Positions 47,545-56,588 of a stretch of DNA of 64,000 nt are shown in pieces. Location: the NCBI GenBank assembly GCA_949840935.1, contig CATKXX010000015.1:1-64000 (forward strand). Direction: 5' to 3'. The notes under the pieces were generated by a model. It ran no database searches. It saw nothing but the letters and a program-made list of their open reading frames with translations, and was not told where the DNA came from. Each line of letters begins with the position of its first letter. The stretch's first letter is position 1. A program made the translations under genes and the position numbers. The stretch comes from an uncultured Acetatifactor sp. GTDB taxonomy: Bacteria > Bacillota > Clostridia > Lachnospirales > Lachnospiraceae.

Positions 47545-48837
47545 ATGTTTGCAGACAGAGCCAGAATTTATGTGAGGAGCGGAAAGGGCGGCGACGGCCA
47601 TGTGTCCTTCCGCAGGGAAAAGTATGTGCCCAACGGCGGGCCTGACGGCGGCGACGGCGGACGGGGCGGTGATGTGATATTTACGGTGGACGAGGGGCTG
47701 AATACCCTGATTGATTTCCGGAATAAACGCAAATACAAAGCAGGTGACGGTGAACCCGGCGACAAGAAGAATTGCCGGGGAAAGGACGGCCAGGATATTA
47801 TATTAAAGGTGCCCCGGGGGACAGTGATCAAGGAGGCTGAGAGCGGCAAGGTCATTGCGGATATGTCCGGGGACAGGCGGGAGGTAACCCTGCTGAAGGG
47901 CGGCCGGGGAGGCAACGGCAATCAGCATTACGCCACCAGCACCATGCAGGCACCGAAGTATGCCCAGCCGGGACAGCCGGCCCGGGAGCTGGAGCTTATG
48001 CTGGAGCTGAAGGTGATCGCCGATGTGGGCTTGGTAGGGTTCCCCAATGTGGGGAAATCCACGTTCCTTGCCAGAGTGACCAACGCAAAGCCCAAAATTG
48101 CCAATTATCACTTTACTACTTTAAATCCCAATCTTGGGGTGGTAGACCTGGAGGGGACGGGAGGCTTCGTGATTGCGGATATCCCGGGCCTGATCGAGGG
48201 CGCTTCAGAGGGTGTCGGCCTGGGGTATGAATTCCTGAGGCATATCGAGCGCACCAGGGTCATTATTCATATTGTGGATGCTGCGGGTACGGAGGGCAGG
48301 GATCCCATTGAGGATATCTATGCGATCAACAGGGAGCTGGATGCGTACAATCCTGATATTGCGAAGCGTCCCCAGGTGATCGCGGCCAACAAGATTGACG
48401 CCATATACGAGCCTGACAACCGTTCCATAGATGCGATCAGAAAAGAATTTGAACCAAAGGGGATACAGGTCTATCCTATTTCCGCAGTCAGCGGAGAGGG
48501 TGTAAGGGAATTGCTTTATCATGTCTATGAGATGCTGCAGGACATCGGCGGGGAGCCTGCCGTATTTGAACAGGAGTATTTTCCTGAGCAGCAGACCGGC
48601 GATGCTTCCAATGAACCCTTCACCGTGGGATATGACCGGGAGGAGGATGAATATGTGGTGGAAGGCCCCAGAATCGAGAAAATGCTCGGCTATACGAATC
48701 TTGACAGTGAAAAGGGCTTTCTTTTTTTCCAGAATTTCCTGAAGGATAACGGTATTCTGGATCAGCTGGAGGAGCTTGGCATTCAAGAGGGTGATACGGT
48801 GCGCATATACGGCCTGTCCTTTGACTATTACAAATAG
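47545..48837 (+). CDS. obgE: GTPase ObgE/CgtA
   Basis: SGKGGDGHVSFRREKYVPNGGPDGGDGGRGGDV, GFPNVGKSTFL, DIPGLIEGASEGVGLGYEFLRHIERTRV, OCT C-terminus. Confidence 0.98.
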   Translation: MFADRARIYVRSGKGGDGHVSFRREKYVPNGGPDGGDGGRGGDVIFTVDEGLNTLIDFRNKRKYKAGDGEPGDKKNCRGKDGQDIILKVPRGTVIKEAESGKVIADMSGDRREVTLLKGGRGGNGNQHYATSTMQAPKYAQPGQPARELELMLELKVIADVGLVGFPNVGKSTFLARVTNAKPKIANYHFTTLNPNLGVVDLEGTGGFVIADIPGLIEGASEGVGLGYEFLRHIERTRVIIHIVDAAGTEGRDPIEDIYAINRELDAYNPDIAKRPQVIAANKIDAIYEPDNRSIDAIRKEFEPKGIQVYPISAVSGEGVRELLYHVYEMLQDIGGEPAVFEQEYFPEQQTGDASNEPFTVGYDREEDEYVVEGPRIEKMLGYTNLDSEKGFLFFQNFLKDNGILDQLEELGIQEGDTVRIYGLSFDYYK

Positions 48838-48847
48838 GAGTAGAAAG

Positions 48848-49156
48848 ATGACCAGTAAACAGAGAGCTTATTTAAAAAGCCTTGCAAACAGGCTGAATCC
48901 CATCTTCCAGGTTGGGAAATCCAGCCTCACGCCGGAGCTGACAGAGGCTGTCAGTGAAGCCTTTAACAACAATGAGCTGATAAAGATCGCGGTATTAAAG
49001 AATTGTGCAGATGATCCCCGTGAGATCGGGGAGATCCTTTCAGAGAGGACACATTCCCAGCTTGTACAGGTGATAGGGAAAAAGATCATCCTCTATAAGC
49101 CGGATAAGAACAAGCCCAAGATTGTGCTGCCCAGGGCTGCGGAGACAAAGCAGTAG
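48848..49156 (+). CDS. YhbY family RNA-binding protein (CRM domain)
   Basis: MTSKQRAYLKSLANRLNPIFQVGKSSLTPELTEAV...ELIKIAVLKN. Confidence 0.96.
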   Translation: MTSKQRAYLKSLANRLNPIFQVGKSSLTPELTEAVSEAFNNNELIKIAVLKNCADDPREIGEILSERTHSQLVQVIGKKIILYKPDKNKPKIVLPRAAETKQ

Positions 49157-49209
49157 ATTTTTCTGCCATGGGCGGAAATCAGAGTGGAATACAGAGGGAA
49201 CAGAGGCAG

Positions 49210-49812
49210 ATGAAAAGGATCGGTATTATGGGAGGCACCTTTAATCCCGTCCACATGGGACATTTACTGCTGGCTGAATGGGCCAGAGTTGAAGCAGGGC
49301 TGGATGAGGTGTGGCTGATTCCCAGCGGGATTTCCTACAAAAAGGCCGGACAGGAGATTGCTCCTGCCCGGCACAGGCTGCGTATGGCGGAGCTTGCTGT
49401 GCAGGGCAACAAGTATTTTAAATGCCTTGACCTGGAGATAAAGCGGGGCGGCTATACCTATAGCTATGAGACGATGGAGGAGCTGGCGGCAGCTTATCCG
49501 GAAGACAAATTTTTCTTTATCCTGGGTGCGGACTGTCTGTTTACCCTGGAGACCTGGAAGTATCCCGGACGGCTCCTTGGCTGCTGCAAGCTGGCTGTGG
49601 CTGTCCGGGACGATACGCCTATGGAGGCGCTGAAGGAGAAAAAGGCGCAGCTGGAACAGCGCTTTGGCGGGGAGATTCTGCTGCTTCCGTTTGTCAGGCT
49701 GTCTGTTTCCGCTACGCAGGTCAGGGAGCGGATCAGGCAGGGAAAGAGTGTGCGATATATGATTCCGGACAGTGTCCTGGCCTATATTGAAGAAAAGGGG
49801 CTGTACCGATAA
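49210..49812 (+). CDS. nadD: nicotinate-nucleotide adenylyltransferase
   Basis: RIGIMGGTFNPVHMGHLLLAEWA, SVSATQVRERIRQGKSVRYMIPDSVLAYI. Confidence 0.97.
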   Translation: MKRIGIMGGTFNPVHMGHLLLAEWARVEAGLDEVWLIPSGISYKKAGQEIAPARHRLRMAELAVQGNKYFKCLDLEIKRGGYTYSYETMEELAAAYPEDKFFFILGADCLFTLETWKYPGRLLGCCKLAVAVRDDTPMEALKEKKAQLEQRFGGEILLLPFVRLSVSATQVRERIRQGKSVRYMIPDSVLAYIEEKGLYR

Positions 49813-49858
49813 GAAGGATTGCGGGACAGGTGATGACAGGCAGAGGGGAAAATCAGAA

Positions 49859-50899
49859 ATGGCAAAAGAGGATTCTTTGAGAAAGCTTCGCAGGGAAATG
49901 GAAAAGGTACAGGATTCCAGGCGCTTTGAGCATACGCTGGGGGTGGAATTCACGGCTGCTTCCCTGGCCATGCGCTATGGCGCATCCATTAAAAGTGCCC
50001 GGACTGCAGGGCTTCTGCACGACTGTGCCAAATGTCTTACAGACGAAGAAAGGATATCCATCTGCCGGAAAAACGGCATTCCCATCTCAGAAATGGAGTG
50101 GAAAAACCCTTTCCTCCTCCATGCAAAGGCGGGAGCCTTTCTGGCGAAGAAACAATACGGGATTGAGGATGAGGATATCCTGAATGCCATCTGCAGTCAT
50201 ACCACCGGCAGGCCGGGAATGAGCCTGCTGGAAATGATTGTATTTGTTGCGGATTACATCGAACCGGGAAGGAATAAGGCTTCCAACCTGGAAGAAATAC
50301 GCAGGCTGGCATTTACGGAATTGGATCAGGCGCTTCTGAAGATTCTGGGTGATACGCTGGAATATCTGGAAAGCGGGAGCGGGGATGTGGATCCTATGAC
50401 AAGAAAAACCTGGGAATATTATATGGAAGTGGGTTCCCTGCGGCATTCACCAGATGCTCGTGCAAGCGCAGCACCCGGCTCATTGCCCGCGGGAATCAAA
50501 TGCCGCAGGTGCGGCGGAATGAGAGGTAATATGGAACAGAATTCAATGGAAATGGCGAAGCTCGCCGTAAAGGCGCTGGAGGACAAGAAGGCGGAGGATA
50601 TCCGCATCATTGATATCAGCCAGGTGACAGTGATCGCTGATTATTTCCTGATCGCCGGGGGAAATAACCGGAATCAGATTCAGGCACTGTGTGATAATGT
50701 GGAGGAAACGCTGGGCAGGGCGGGCTTTTTCTGCAGACAGAAGGAAGGATACGATACGGCAAACTGGATCCTGATGGATTTCGGGGATGTCATTGTCCAT
50801 ATTTTTGACAAGGAGAACAGGCTGTTGTATGATCTGGAACGCATCTGGAGGGATGGCAGACAGATGAATATGGAGGAATTCCGGAGAGAGCAGGCTTAA
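49859..50899 (+). CDS. fused YqeK (HD-domain Ap4A hydrolase) - RsfS (ribosome silencing factor) protein
   Basis: N-terminal HTLGVEFTAASLA...AGLLHDCAKCL...HAKAGAFLA...SHTTGRPGMSLLEMIVFVADYIEPGR; C-terminal DIRIIDISQVTVIADYFLIAGGNNRNQIQAL...DTANWILMDFGDVIVHIFDKENRLLYDLERIW; continuous single frame (internal ATG at 50531 could restart RsfS). Confidence 0.88.
   Translation: MAKEDSLRKLRREMEKVQDSRRFEHTLGVEFTAASLAMRYGASIKSARTAGLLHDCAKCLTDEERISICRKNGIPISEMEWKNPFLLHAKAGAFLAKKQYGIEDEDILNAICSHTTGRPGMSLLEMIVFVADYIEPGRNKASNLEEIRRLAFTELDQALLKILGDTLEYLESGSGDVDPMTRKTWEYYMEVGSLRHSPDARASAAPGSLPAGIKCRRCGGMRGNMEQNSMEMAKLAVKALEDKKAEDIRIIDISQVTVIADYFLIAGGNNRNQIQALCDNVEETLGRAGFFCRQKEGYDTANWILMDFGDVIVHIFDKENRLLYDLERIWRDGRQMNMEEFRREQA
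50437..50509. repeat. palindromic insert-like segment in the YqeK-RsfS linker
   Basis: perfect 11-bp inverted repeats cctgcggcatt (50437-50447) / aatgccgcagg (50499-50509); internal cccgcggg palindrome. Confidence 0.55.
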
Positions 50900-50925
50900 A
50901 AGCCCGGCTCCTCTGGTGAAATGCG

Positions 50926-50959
50926 AAAAAAGGAAGCCATGAAACGCGGCTTCCTTTTT
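50926..50959. terminator. bidirectional terminator between convergent genes
   Basis: aaaaaaggaagcc-atgaaacgc-ggcttccttttt. Confidence 0.85.
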
Positions 50960-51008
50960 CCTGTTTTGTTTTCTTTTTCTGTTTTCTGTCTTACCGTATA
51001 CCGGTTCG

Positions 51009-51221
51009 TCAGGCTTCTGCCTTGCCTGAAAGCTTCATGAAAAAGGTGATCAGATAAAGCCCGCAGGTACCCACAAGGGTGTAAACAATTCTGGAAAGCC
51101 ATGACATATCTCCGAAAATAAAAGCTACCAGGTCAAAGCGGAACAGACCGATCAGCCCCCAGTTAATAGCGCCAATGATAGCAATGGTAAGCGCAGTGGC
51201 ATCAATATATTTATTTCCCAT
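51009..51221 (-). CDS. DUF378-like small membrane protein
   Basis: MGNKYIDATALTIAIIGAINWGLIGLFRFDLVAFIFGDMSWLSRIVYTLVGTCGLYLI. Confidence 0.88.
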   Translation of the reverse strand: MGNKYIDATALTIAIIGAINWGLIGLFRFDLVAFIFGDMSWLSRIVYTLVGTCGLYLITFFMKLSGKAEA

Positions 51222-51312
51222 ATTTACCCCCGTTTCTGCACGGTTTGTTCACTTCTCTTAAAAACCGGCAGTATTAATATTTGTAAAATGTTAAAGAATA
51301 TACATATTTTTA

Positions 51313-51341
51313 TTGACAAAAAAACCGGAACAATGTAATAT
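51313..51341 (+). promoter_or_regulatory. promoter of the livK-like gene
   Basis: TTGACA - 17 bp - TAATAT. Confidence 0.65.
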
Positions 51342-51397
51342 TTAAAAATATATACAGATATATCATTGTATACATGTATGTAGAAGGAGGAAATATT

Positions 51398-52555
51398 ATG
51401 AAGAATTTCAAAAAACTGGTGGGCGCTGCCATGGCAGCTTCCATGGTGTTTGCCATGGCGGGCTGTGGCTCCAATAACGGTGGCGGCGGTGATACTTTTA
51501 AGATCGGCGGTACTGGCCCTCTTACCGGCGGCGCAGCGGCTTACGGCCAGGCTGTCAGAAATGCGGCTCAGCTGGCTGTGGATGAGATCAATGAGAACGG
51601 CGGCGTCAACGGATACATGCTGGAATTGAATTATCAGGATGACGAGCATGATGCAGAGAAGGCTGTAAATGCTTATAACACCATAAAGGACTGGGGTGTT
51701 CAGATTGTCCTGGGCAGTGTGACTTCTGCTCCCTGTATCGCAGTGGCTGACAAGACAAAGGATGACAATATTTTCCAGCTGACCCCCTCGGGCACGGCGG
51801 TGGAATGCACACAGTATGACAATGCTTTCCGCGTGTGCTTCTCCGACCCCGCGCAGGGTACGGCGTCTGCACAGTATATCGGTGAGCATAACCTGGCTTC
51901 CAAGGTAGCGATCATCTATGACAGCTCCGATGTGTATTCTACCGGTATCTATGAGAACTTTGTGAAGGAAGCGGAGAAATATTCCTTTGAGATCGTATCT
52001 GCAGAAGCCTTTACACAGGACAGCAATTCAGACTTTTCCGTACAGCTGCAGAAGTCAAAGGATTCCGGTGCGGATATGGTATTCCTGCCGATTTACTATA
52101 AGGAGGCTTCCCTGATACTGACCCAGGCGAACGGTATGGGCTTTGCCCCGAAATTCTTCGGTGTGGACGGTATGGACGGTATCCTCAGCGGTGTGGATAA
52201 CTTTGACGCTTCCCTGGCGGAGGGAGTGATGTTCCTGACACCTTTTGCGGCTACCTCTTCAGATGCAAATATTGTGAATTTTGTGAAAGCTTATGAAGAA
52301 AAGTTTGGTGAGACTCCGAACCAGTTCGCGGCGGATGCATATGACGGTGTTTATCTCATCAAGGCCCTCATCGAAAAGAGCGGCGTAAAGCCCTCCGACG
52401 ATGTGGCAACGATCTGTAACGGATTAAAGGGCGCTATCGTTGATTATTCCTTTGACGGCCTGACCGGTTCAGGAATCACCTGGTCGGCAGACGGCGAGCC
52501 CAACAAGGCTCCCAGCGTTGTAATAATCCAGGGCGGCGTATATATCGAGATGTAA
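51398..52555 (+). CDS. livK: branched-chain amino acid ABC transporter substrate-binding lipoprotein
   Basis: lipobox MAGCGS; FKIGGTGPLTGGAAAYGQAVRNAAQLAVDEINENGGVNGYMLELNYQDDEHDAEKAV. Confidence 0.93.
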   Translation: MKNFKKLVGAAMAASMVFAMAGCGSNNGGGGDTFKIGGTGPLTGGAAAYGQAVRNAAQLAVDEINENGGVNGYMLELNYQDDEHDAEKAVNAYNTIKDWGVQIVLGSVTSAPCIAVADKTKDDNIFQLTPSGTAVECTQYDNAFRVCFSDPAQGTASAQYIGEHNLASKVAIIYDSSDVYSTGIYENFVKEAEKYSFEIVSAEAFTQDSNSDFSVQLQKSKDSGADMVFLPIYYKEASLILTQANGMGFAPKFFGVDGMDGILSGVDNFDASLAEGVMFLTPFAATSSDANIVNFVKAYEEKFGETPNQFAADAYDGVYLIKALIEKSGVKPSDDVATICNGLKGAIVDYSFDGLTGSGITWSADGEPNKAPSVVIIQGGVYIEM

Positions 52556-52570
52556 TGACAAAGCCAATGA

Positions 52571-52604
52571 GGGCTGCTCAGTTTTGGTGGGCAGCCCTTT
52601 TCTT
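52571..52604 (+). terminator. intrinsic (possibly attenuating) terminator after livK
   Basis: gggctgctcagttttggtgggcagcccttttctt. Confidence 0.8.
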
Positions 52605-52777
52605 AACAGGCAGGCGTCTTATAATATAGAAGATTGCAGTTTCCATGAGAAAATGAGATTAAGAATCCGTCGTTTAAAAGAAAAGGTGGATTCTTAAGGT
52701 TATTTCTGATATACTTTATTAAAAAAGTATAAAAAAGATAAATTTTCAGTTTTAGAGCTTAATTGGAGGGCTTTACC

Positions 52778-53662
52778 ATGAGTTTTTTACAATATCTGAT
52801 CAGCGGCCTGAGCCTGGGAAGCGTGTATGCTTTGATAGCATTGGGATATACCATGGTCTACGGCATAGCAAAGATGCTGAATTTCGCACATGGGGATGTC
52901 ATTATGATCGGCGCTTTTACCACATATACGATCTGCAGTGCCCTGGGGCTGCCCCCGGCGGCAGGCGTGCTTGCAGCTGTGGTACTCTGTACGCTGCTCG
53001 GGGTCTGCATTGAGAAGGTGGCGTATAAGCCCCTGCGGAAAGCGGCCTCCCCGCTGGCGGTTTTGATCACGGCGATTGGGGTCAGCTATCTGCTGCAGAA
53101 CGTGGCGCTTTTGATCTTTGGTACGAATACGAAAGCCTTTACCTCCGTGGTATCCGTAAATGCTGTGAGGCTTGCGGATGGACAGCTCACCATCACGGGA
53201 GAGACGATCGTCACCATTGTATCATGCATTGTCATAATGGCTGGCCTGATGATCTTTATCAGGAAGACAAAGGCCGGACAGGCAATGCTGGCGGTTTCGG
53301 AGGATAAAGGCGCGGCACAGCTCATGGGTATCAATGTAAACGGGACAATCGCACTGACCTTTGCCATCGGTTCTGCACTGGCGGCGGTTGCCGGAGTGCT
53401 GCTTTGCTCTGCTTACCCTTCCCTGAATCCCTATACCGGCTCCATGCCGGGTATCAAGGCGTTTGTGGCTGCGGTATTTGGCGGTATCGGCTCTATCCCT
53501 GGAGCATTTATCGGCGGAATTCTGCTGGGGATTATTGAGATTTTTGCTAAGGCCTATATTTCATCTCAAATGGCGGACGCCATTGTGTTTGCCATATTGA
53601 TCGTAATCCTGCTGATAAAACCCACAGGGATTCTGGGCAGGAATATTCAGGAAAAGGTGTAG
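52778..53662 (+). CDS. livH: branched-chain amino acid ABC transporter permease LivH
   Basis: SGLSLGSVYALIALGYTMVYGIAKMLNFAHGDVIMIGAF. Confidence 0.95.
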   Translation: MSFLQYLISGLSLGSVYALIALGYTMVYGIAKMLNFAHGDVIMIGAFTTYTICSALGLPPAAGVLAAVVLCTLLGVCIEKVAYKPLRKAASPLAVLITAIGVSYLLQNVALLIFGTNTKAFTSVVSVNAVRLADGQLTITGETIVTIVSCIVIMAGLMIFIRKTKAGQAMLAVSEDKGAAQLMGINVNGTIALTFAIGSALAAVAGVLLCSAYPSLNPYTGSMPGIKAFVAAVFGGIGSIPGAFIGGILLGIIEIFAKAYISSQMADAIVFAILIVILLIKPTGILGRNIQEKV

Positions 53663-53695
53663 GTCACAAAGCGATAATTCCGCGTGGAGGTTAGT

Positions 53696-54781
53696 ATGAA
53701 GGCTTTAAAAGTTAAAATGAAGTCAGACAAAAATTTAAGAAGCAATCTTATCACCTTTGGTATGGTGATTGGCGTTTATATCATTATGCAGGTATTGCTG
53801 GCGGCAGGGGTGGTATCCAGCCTGGTCAGGGGGCTTCTGGTTCCGCTCTGTACGTATGCGATTCTGGCGGTATCTTTAAACCTGACAGTAGGGATTCTGG
53901 GAGAATTAAGTCTGGGGCATGCGGGCTTCATGTGTATTGGGGCATTTACCAGTGCATTCTTTTCCAAATGTATGCAGGAGGCGATTCCCATCGCAGCATT
54001 ACGGTTCACCATTGCAATCCTGATCGGTGCACTGTGTGCGGGCCTTATGGGCCTGTTGATCGGTATCCCTGTCCTCAGGCTGAAGGGAGATTACCTGGCA
54101 ATCGTGACGCTGGCTTTTGGGGAGATTGCCAAGAATGTCATAAATATGCTGTATATAGGCGTGGACGAGGCAGGACTGCACTTTTCCACAAAGAGTTCAC
54201 TGGAGCTGAACCTGTCAGAGAATGGTACAGTCATTATCCAGGGCGCCCAGGGGATTACGGGGACACCCAATGATTCCAGCTTTACAGTGGGAATCGTGCT
54301 GCTTCTGATCACGTTGTTCGTCATACTGAACCTGATTCATTCCAGAGACGGTCGTGCTATCATGGCCATCCGGGATAACACAATTGCGGCGGAGTCCATA
54401 GGGATTCCCATTACAAAGTATAAACTGATGGCGTTTTCTGTTTCGGCAGCCTTTGCCGGGATGGCCGGTGTGCTTTATGCCCATAACCTGTCCACCCTGA
54501 GTGCAACGCCCAAGAATTTCGGTTATAATATGTCAATCATGATTCTGGTCTTTGTAGTGCTGGGTGGTATCGGTAATATCAGGGGATCTGTCATTGCGGC
54601 AGTAGTCCTCACTCTGCTGCCAGAGCTTCTGAGGGGCCTTAACGATTATCGTATGCTGATCTATGCGGTGGTGCTGATCGCTATGATGCTGTTTAACTGG
54701 GCGCCTGCATGTATTCAGTGGAGAGAGAAGATGGTTTACCGGCTCAAATCCAGAAAAAAACTTACAAAGGAGGCTGAATAG
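53696..54781 (+). CDS. livM: branched-chain amino acid ABC transporter permease LivM
   Basis: LNLTVGILGELSLGHAGFMCIGAFTSAFF, GDYLAIVTLAFGEI, GIGNIRGSVIAA. Confidence 0.95.
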   Translation: MKALKVKMKSDKNLRSNLITFGMVIGVYIIMQVLLAAGVVSSLVRGLLVPLCTYAILAVSLNLTVGILGELSLGHAGFMCIGAFTSAFFSKCMQEAIPIAALRFTIAILIGALCAGLMGLLIGIPVLRLKGDYLAIVTLAFGEIAKNVINMLYIGVDEAGLHFSTKSSLELNLSENGTVIIQGAQGITGTPNDSSFTVGIVLLLITLFVILNLIHSRDGRAIMAIRDNTIAAESIGIPITKYKLMAFSVSAAFAGMAGVLYAHNLSTLSATPKNFGYNMSIMILVFVVLGGIGNIRGSVIAAVVLTLLPELLRGLNDYRMLIYAVVLIAMMLFNWAPACIQWREKMVYRLKSRKKLTKEAE

Positions 54782-54783
54782 GA

Positions 54784-55542
54784 ATGGCAATATTGGAGAT
54801 ACGTAATCTGGGCATTTCCTTTGGTGGTCTCCGTGCGGTGGATGACTTTAACATTGAGGTAAAGAAGGGGTGCCTGTACGGCCTGATCGGGCCTAACGGT
54901 GCAGGGAAAACCACAGTGTTTAACCTGCTGACCGGCGTATACAAGCCAAGTGAGGGAATCATTACTCTTGACGGCAAGGATATTACGGGTAAGAGGACGA
55001 TAGATATCAATCATGCCGGTATTGCGAGGACATTTCAGAACATCCGGCTTTTTAAGGAATTGTCTGTGGCGGACAATGTAAAGGCCGGTCTGCACTCTCA
55101 GCTGCGTTACTCTACGATGGAGGGAATCCTCCGGCTGCCCGGATATCGCCGGGTGGAAAAGCAGCTGCAGGAGCAGGCGCTGGAATTATTGAGAGTCTTT
55201 GACCTGGAGGGTGAAGGAGAGGTTCTGGCGGCCAATCTCCCTTACGGAAAGCAGCGGAAGCTGGAAATCGCAAGGGCGCTGGCCACAAAGCCCAAGCTGC
55301 TCCTGCTGGATGAGCCGGCTGCAGGTATGAACCCCAATGAGACTCAGGAGTTGATGGAGACTATTAAATTTGTCCGGGAACACTTTGATATGACCATTAT
55401 CCTGATAGAGCATGACATGAAGCTTGTCAGCGGAATCTGCGAGGAGCTTACGGTGCTGAATTTCGGACGTGTCCTTTGCCAGGGCACTACAAATGAGGTT
55501 CTTAATAATCCGGAAGTGATCAGGGCGTATCTGGGTGAATGA
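54784..55542 (+). CDS. livG: branched-chain amino acid ABC transporter ATP-binding protein LivG
   Basis: GLIGPNGAGKTTVFNLLTGVYKPSEG, ARTFQNIRLF, LLLLDEPAAGMNPNE. Confidence 0.97.
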   Translation: MAILEIRNLGISFGGLRAVDDFNIEVKKGCLYGLIGPNGAGKTTVFNLLTGVYKPSEGIITLDGKDITGKRTIDINHAGIARTFQNIRLFKELSVADNVKAGLHSQLRYSTMEGILRLPGYRRVEKQLQEQALELLRVFDLEGEGEVLAANLPYGKQRKLEIARALATKPKLLLLDEPAAGMNPNETQELMETIKFVREHFDMTIILIEHDMKLVSGICEELTVLNFGRVLCQGTTNEVLNNPEVIRAYLGE

Positions 55543-55726
55543 TTGAAACGGCTTGACAGCCGGATTTCAGATCTCCCATTCCGTGTATTTGTATAAACGC
55601 ACGAGAAGGAGGCTGACTGTTGTGAGCAGCTTGCGACCAATCTGCGGACGGCAGCCTGATGCAGTCAGACGCCGTAAGCTGCCTGGCAGGGGAGTTGGAG
55701 TGAGAAGCGGAAAGGCATGGTTACAG

Positions 55727-56431
55727 ATGTTAGAGGTTAGAGATTTACAGGTATATTATGGCATGATACAGGCAATAAAAGGTGTCTCCTTTCATGTGGA
55801 GGAGGGGGAGGTAGTTGCGCTGATCGGCGCCAATGGCGCGGGTAAAACTACAATCCTTCACACCATATCAGGACTTCTTTCGCCAAAGGAGGGAAGTGTC
55901 ATATTTGAGGGGACGGATATTACGAAGGTTCCCAGTCACAGGATCGTATCCATGGGGATGGCCCATGTCCCGGAAGGAAGACGTGTCTTTGCACAGCTTT
56001 CCGTCTTACAGAATCTGAAAATGGGGGCCTACACCAGGAAGGATAAGAATGAGATTCAGCAGACTCTGCGGACAGTCTTTGACCGTTTCCCCAGATTGGA
56101 GGAGCGTCAGAATCAGATGGCAGGAACCCTGAGCGGCGGTGAGCAGCAAATGCTTGCCATGGGCAGGGCCCTGATGTCCCATCCAAGGATCATACTGATG
56201 GATGAGCCTTCCATGGGACTTTCCCCTATTTTTGTCAATGAGATTTTTGACATCATCCAGGAAGTAAGTAAAGGCGGGACTACGGTTCTCCTGGTGGAGC
56301 AGAATGCAAAAAAGGCTTTGTCCATCGCGAACAGGGCTTATGTGCTTGAAACAGGCCGGATCGTCCTGGAGGGAAGGGCGGATGAGCTGTTGAAGGATGA
56401 TTCTGTGAAGAAGGCTTATCTCGGCGAATAG
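55727..56431 (+). CDS. livF: branched-chain amino acid ABC transporter ATP-binding protein LivF
   Basis: YYGMIQAIKGVSFHVEEGEVVALIGANGAGKTTILHTISGLL, LSGGEQQMLAMGRALMSHPRIILMDEPSMGLSP. Confidence 0.96.
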   Translation: MLEVRDLQVYYGMIQAIKGVSFHVEEGEVVALIGANGAGKTTILHTISGLLSPKEGSVIFEGTDITKVPSHRIVSMGMAHVPEGRRVFAQLSVLQNLKMGAYTRKDKNEIQQTLRTVFDRFPRLEERQNQMAGTLSGGEQQMLAMGRALMSHPRIILMDEPSMGLSPIFVNEIFDIIQEVSKGGTTVLLVEQNAKKALSIANRAYVLETGRIVLEGRADELLKDDSVKKAYLGE

Positions 56432-56588
56432 TGTGCTTGGGAGCTTGGAAGGATATTGCCCCAAAGGGAGTTATCAGATCAGAGAGCTTATATGTAAACA
56501 GCCCGGAGGCTGGGTGGTACGTGTCTGAGCGGCGGGAGGGACAGTACTATGGACGGCTTCCGGGAACCGGAAAGGAAAGGGACAGGGT

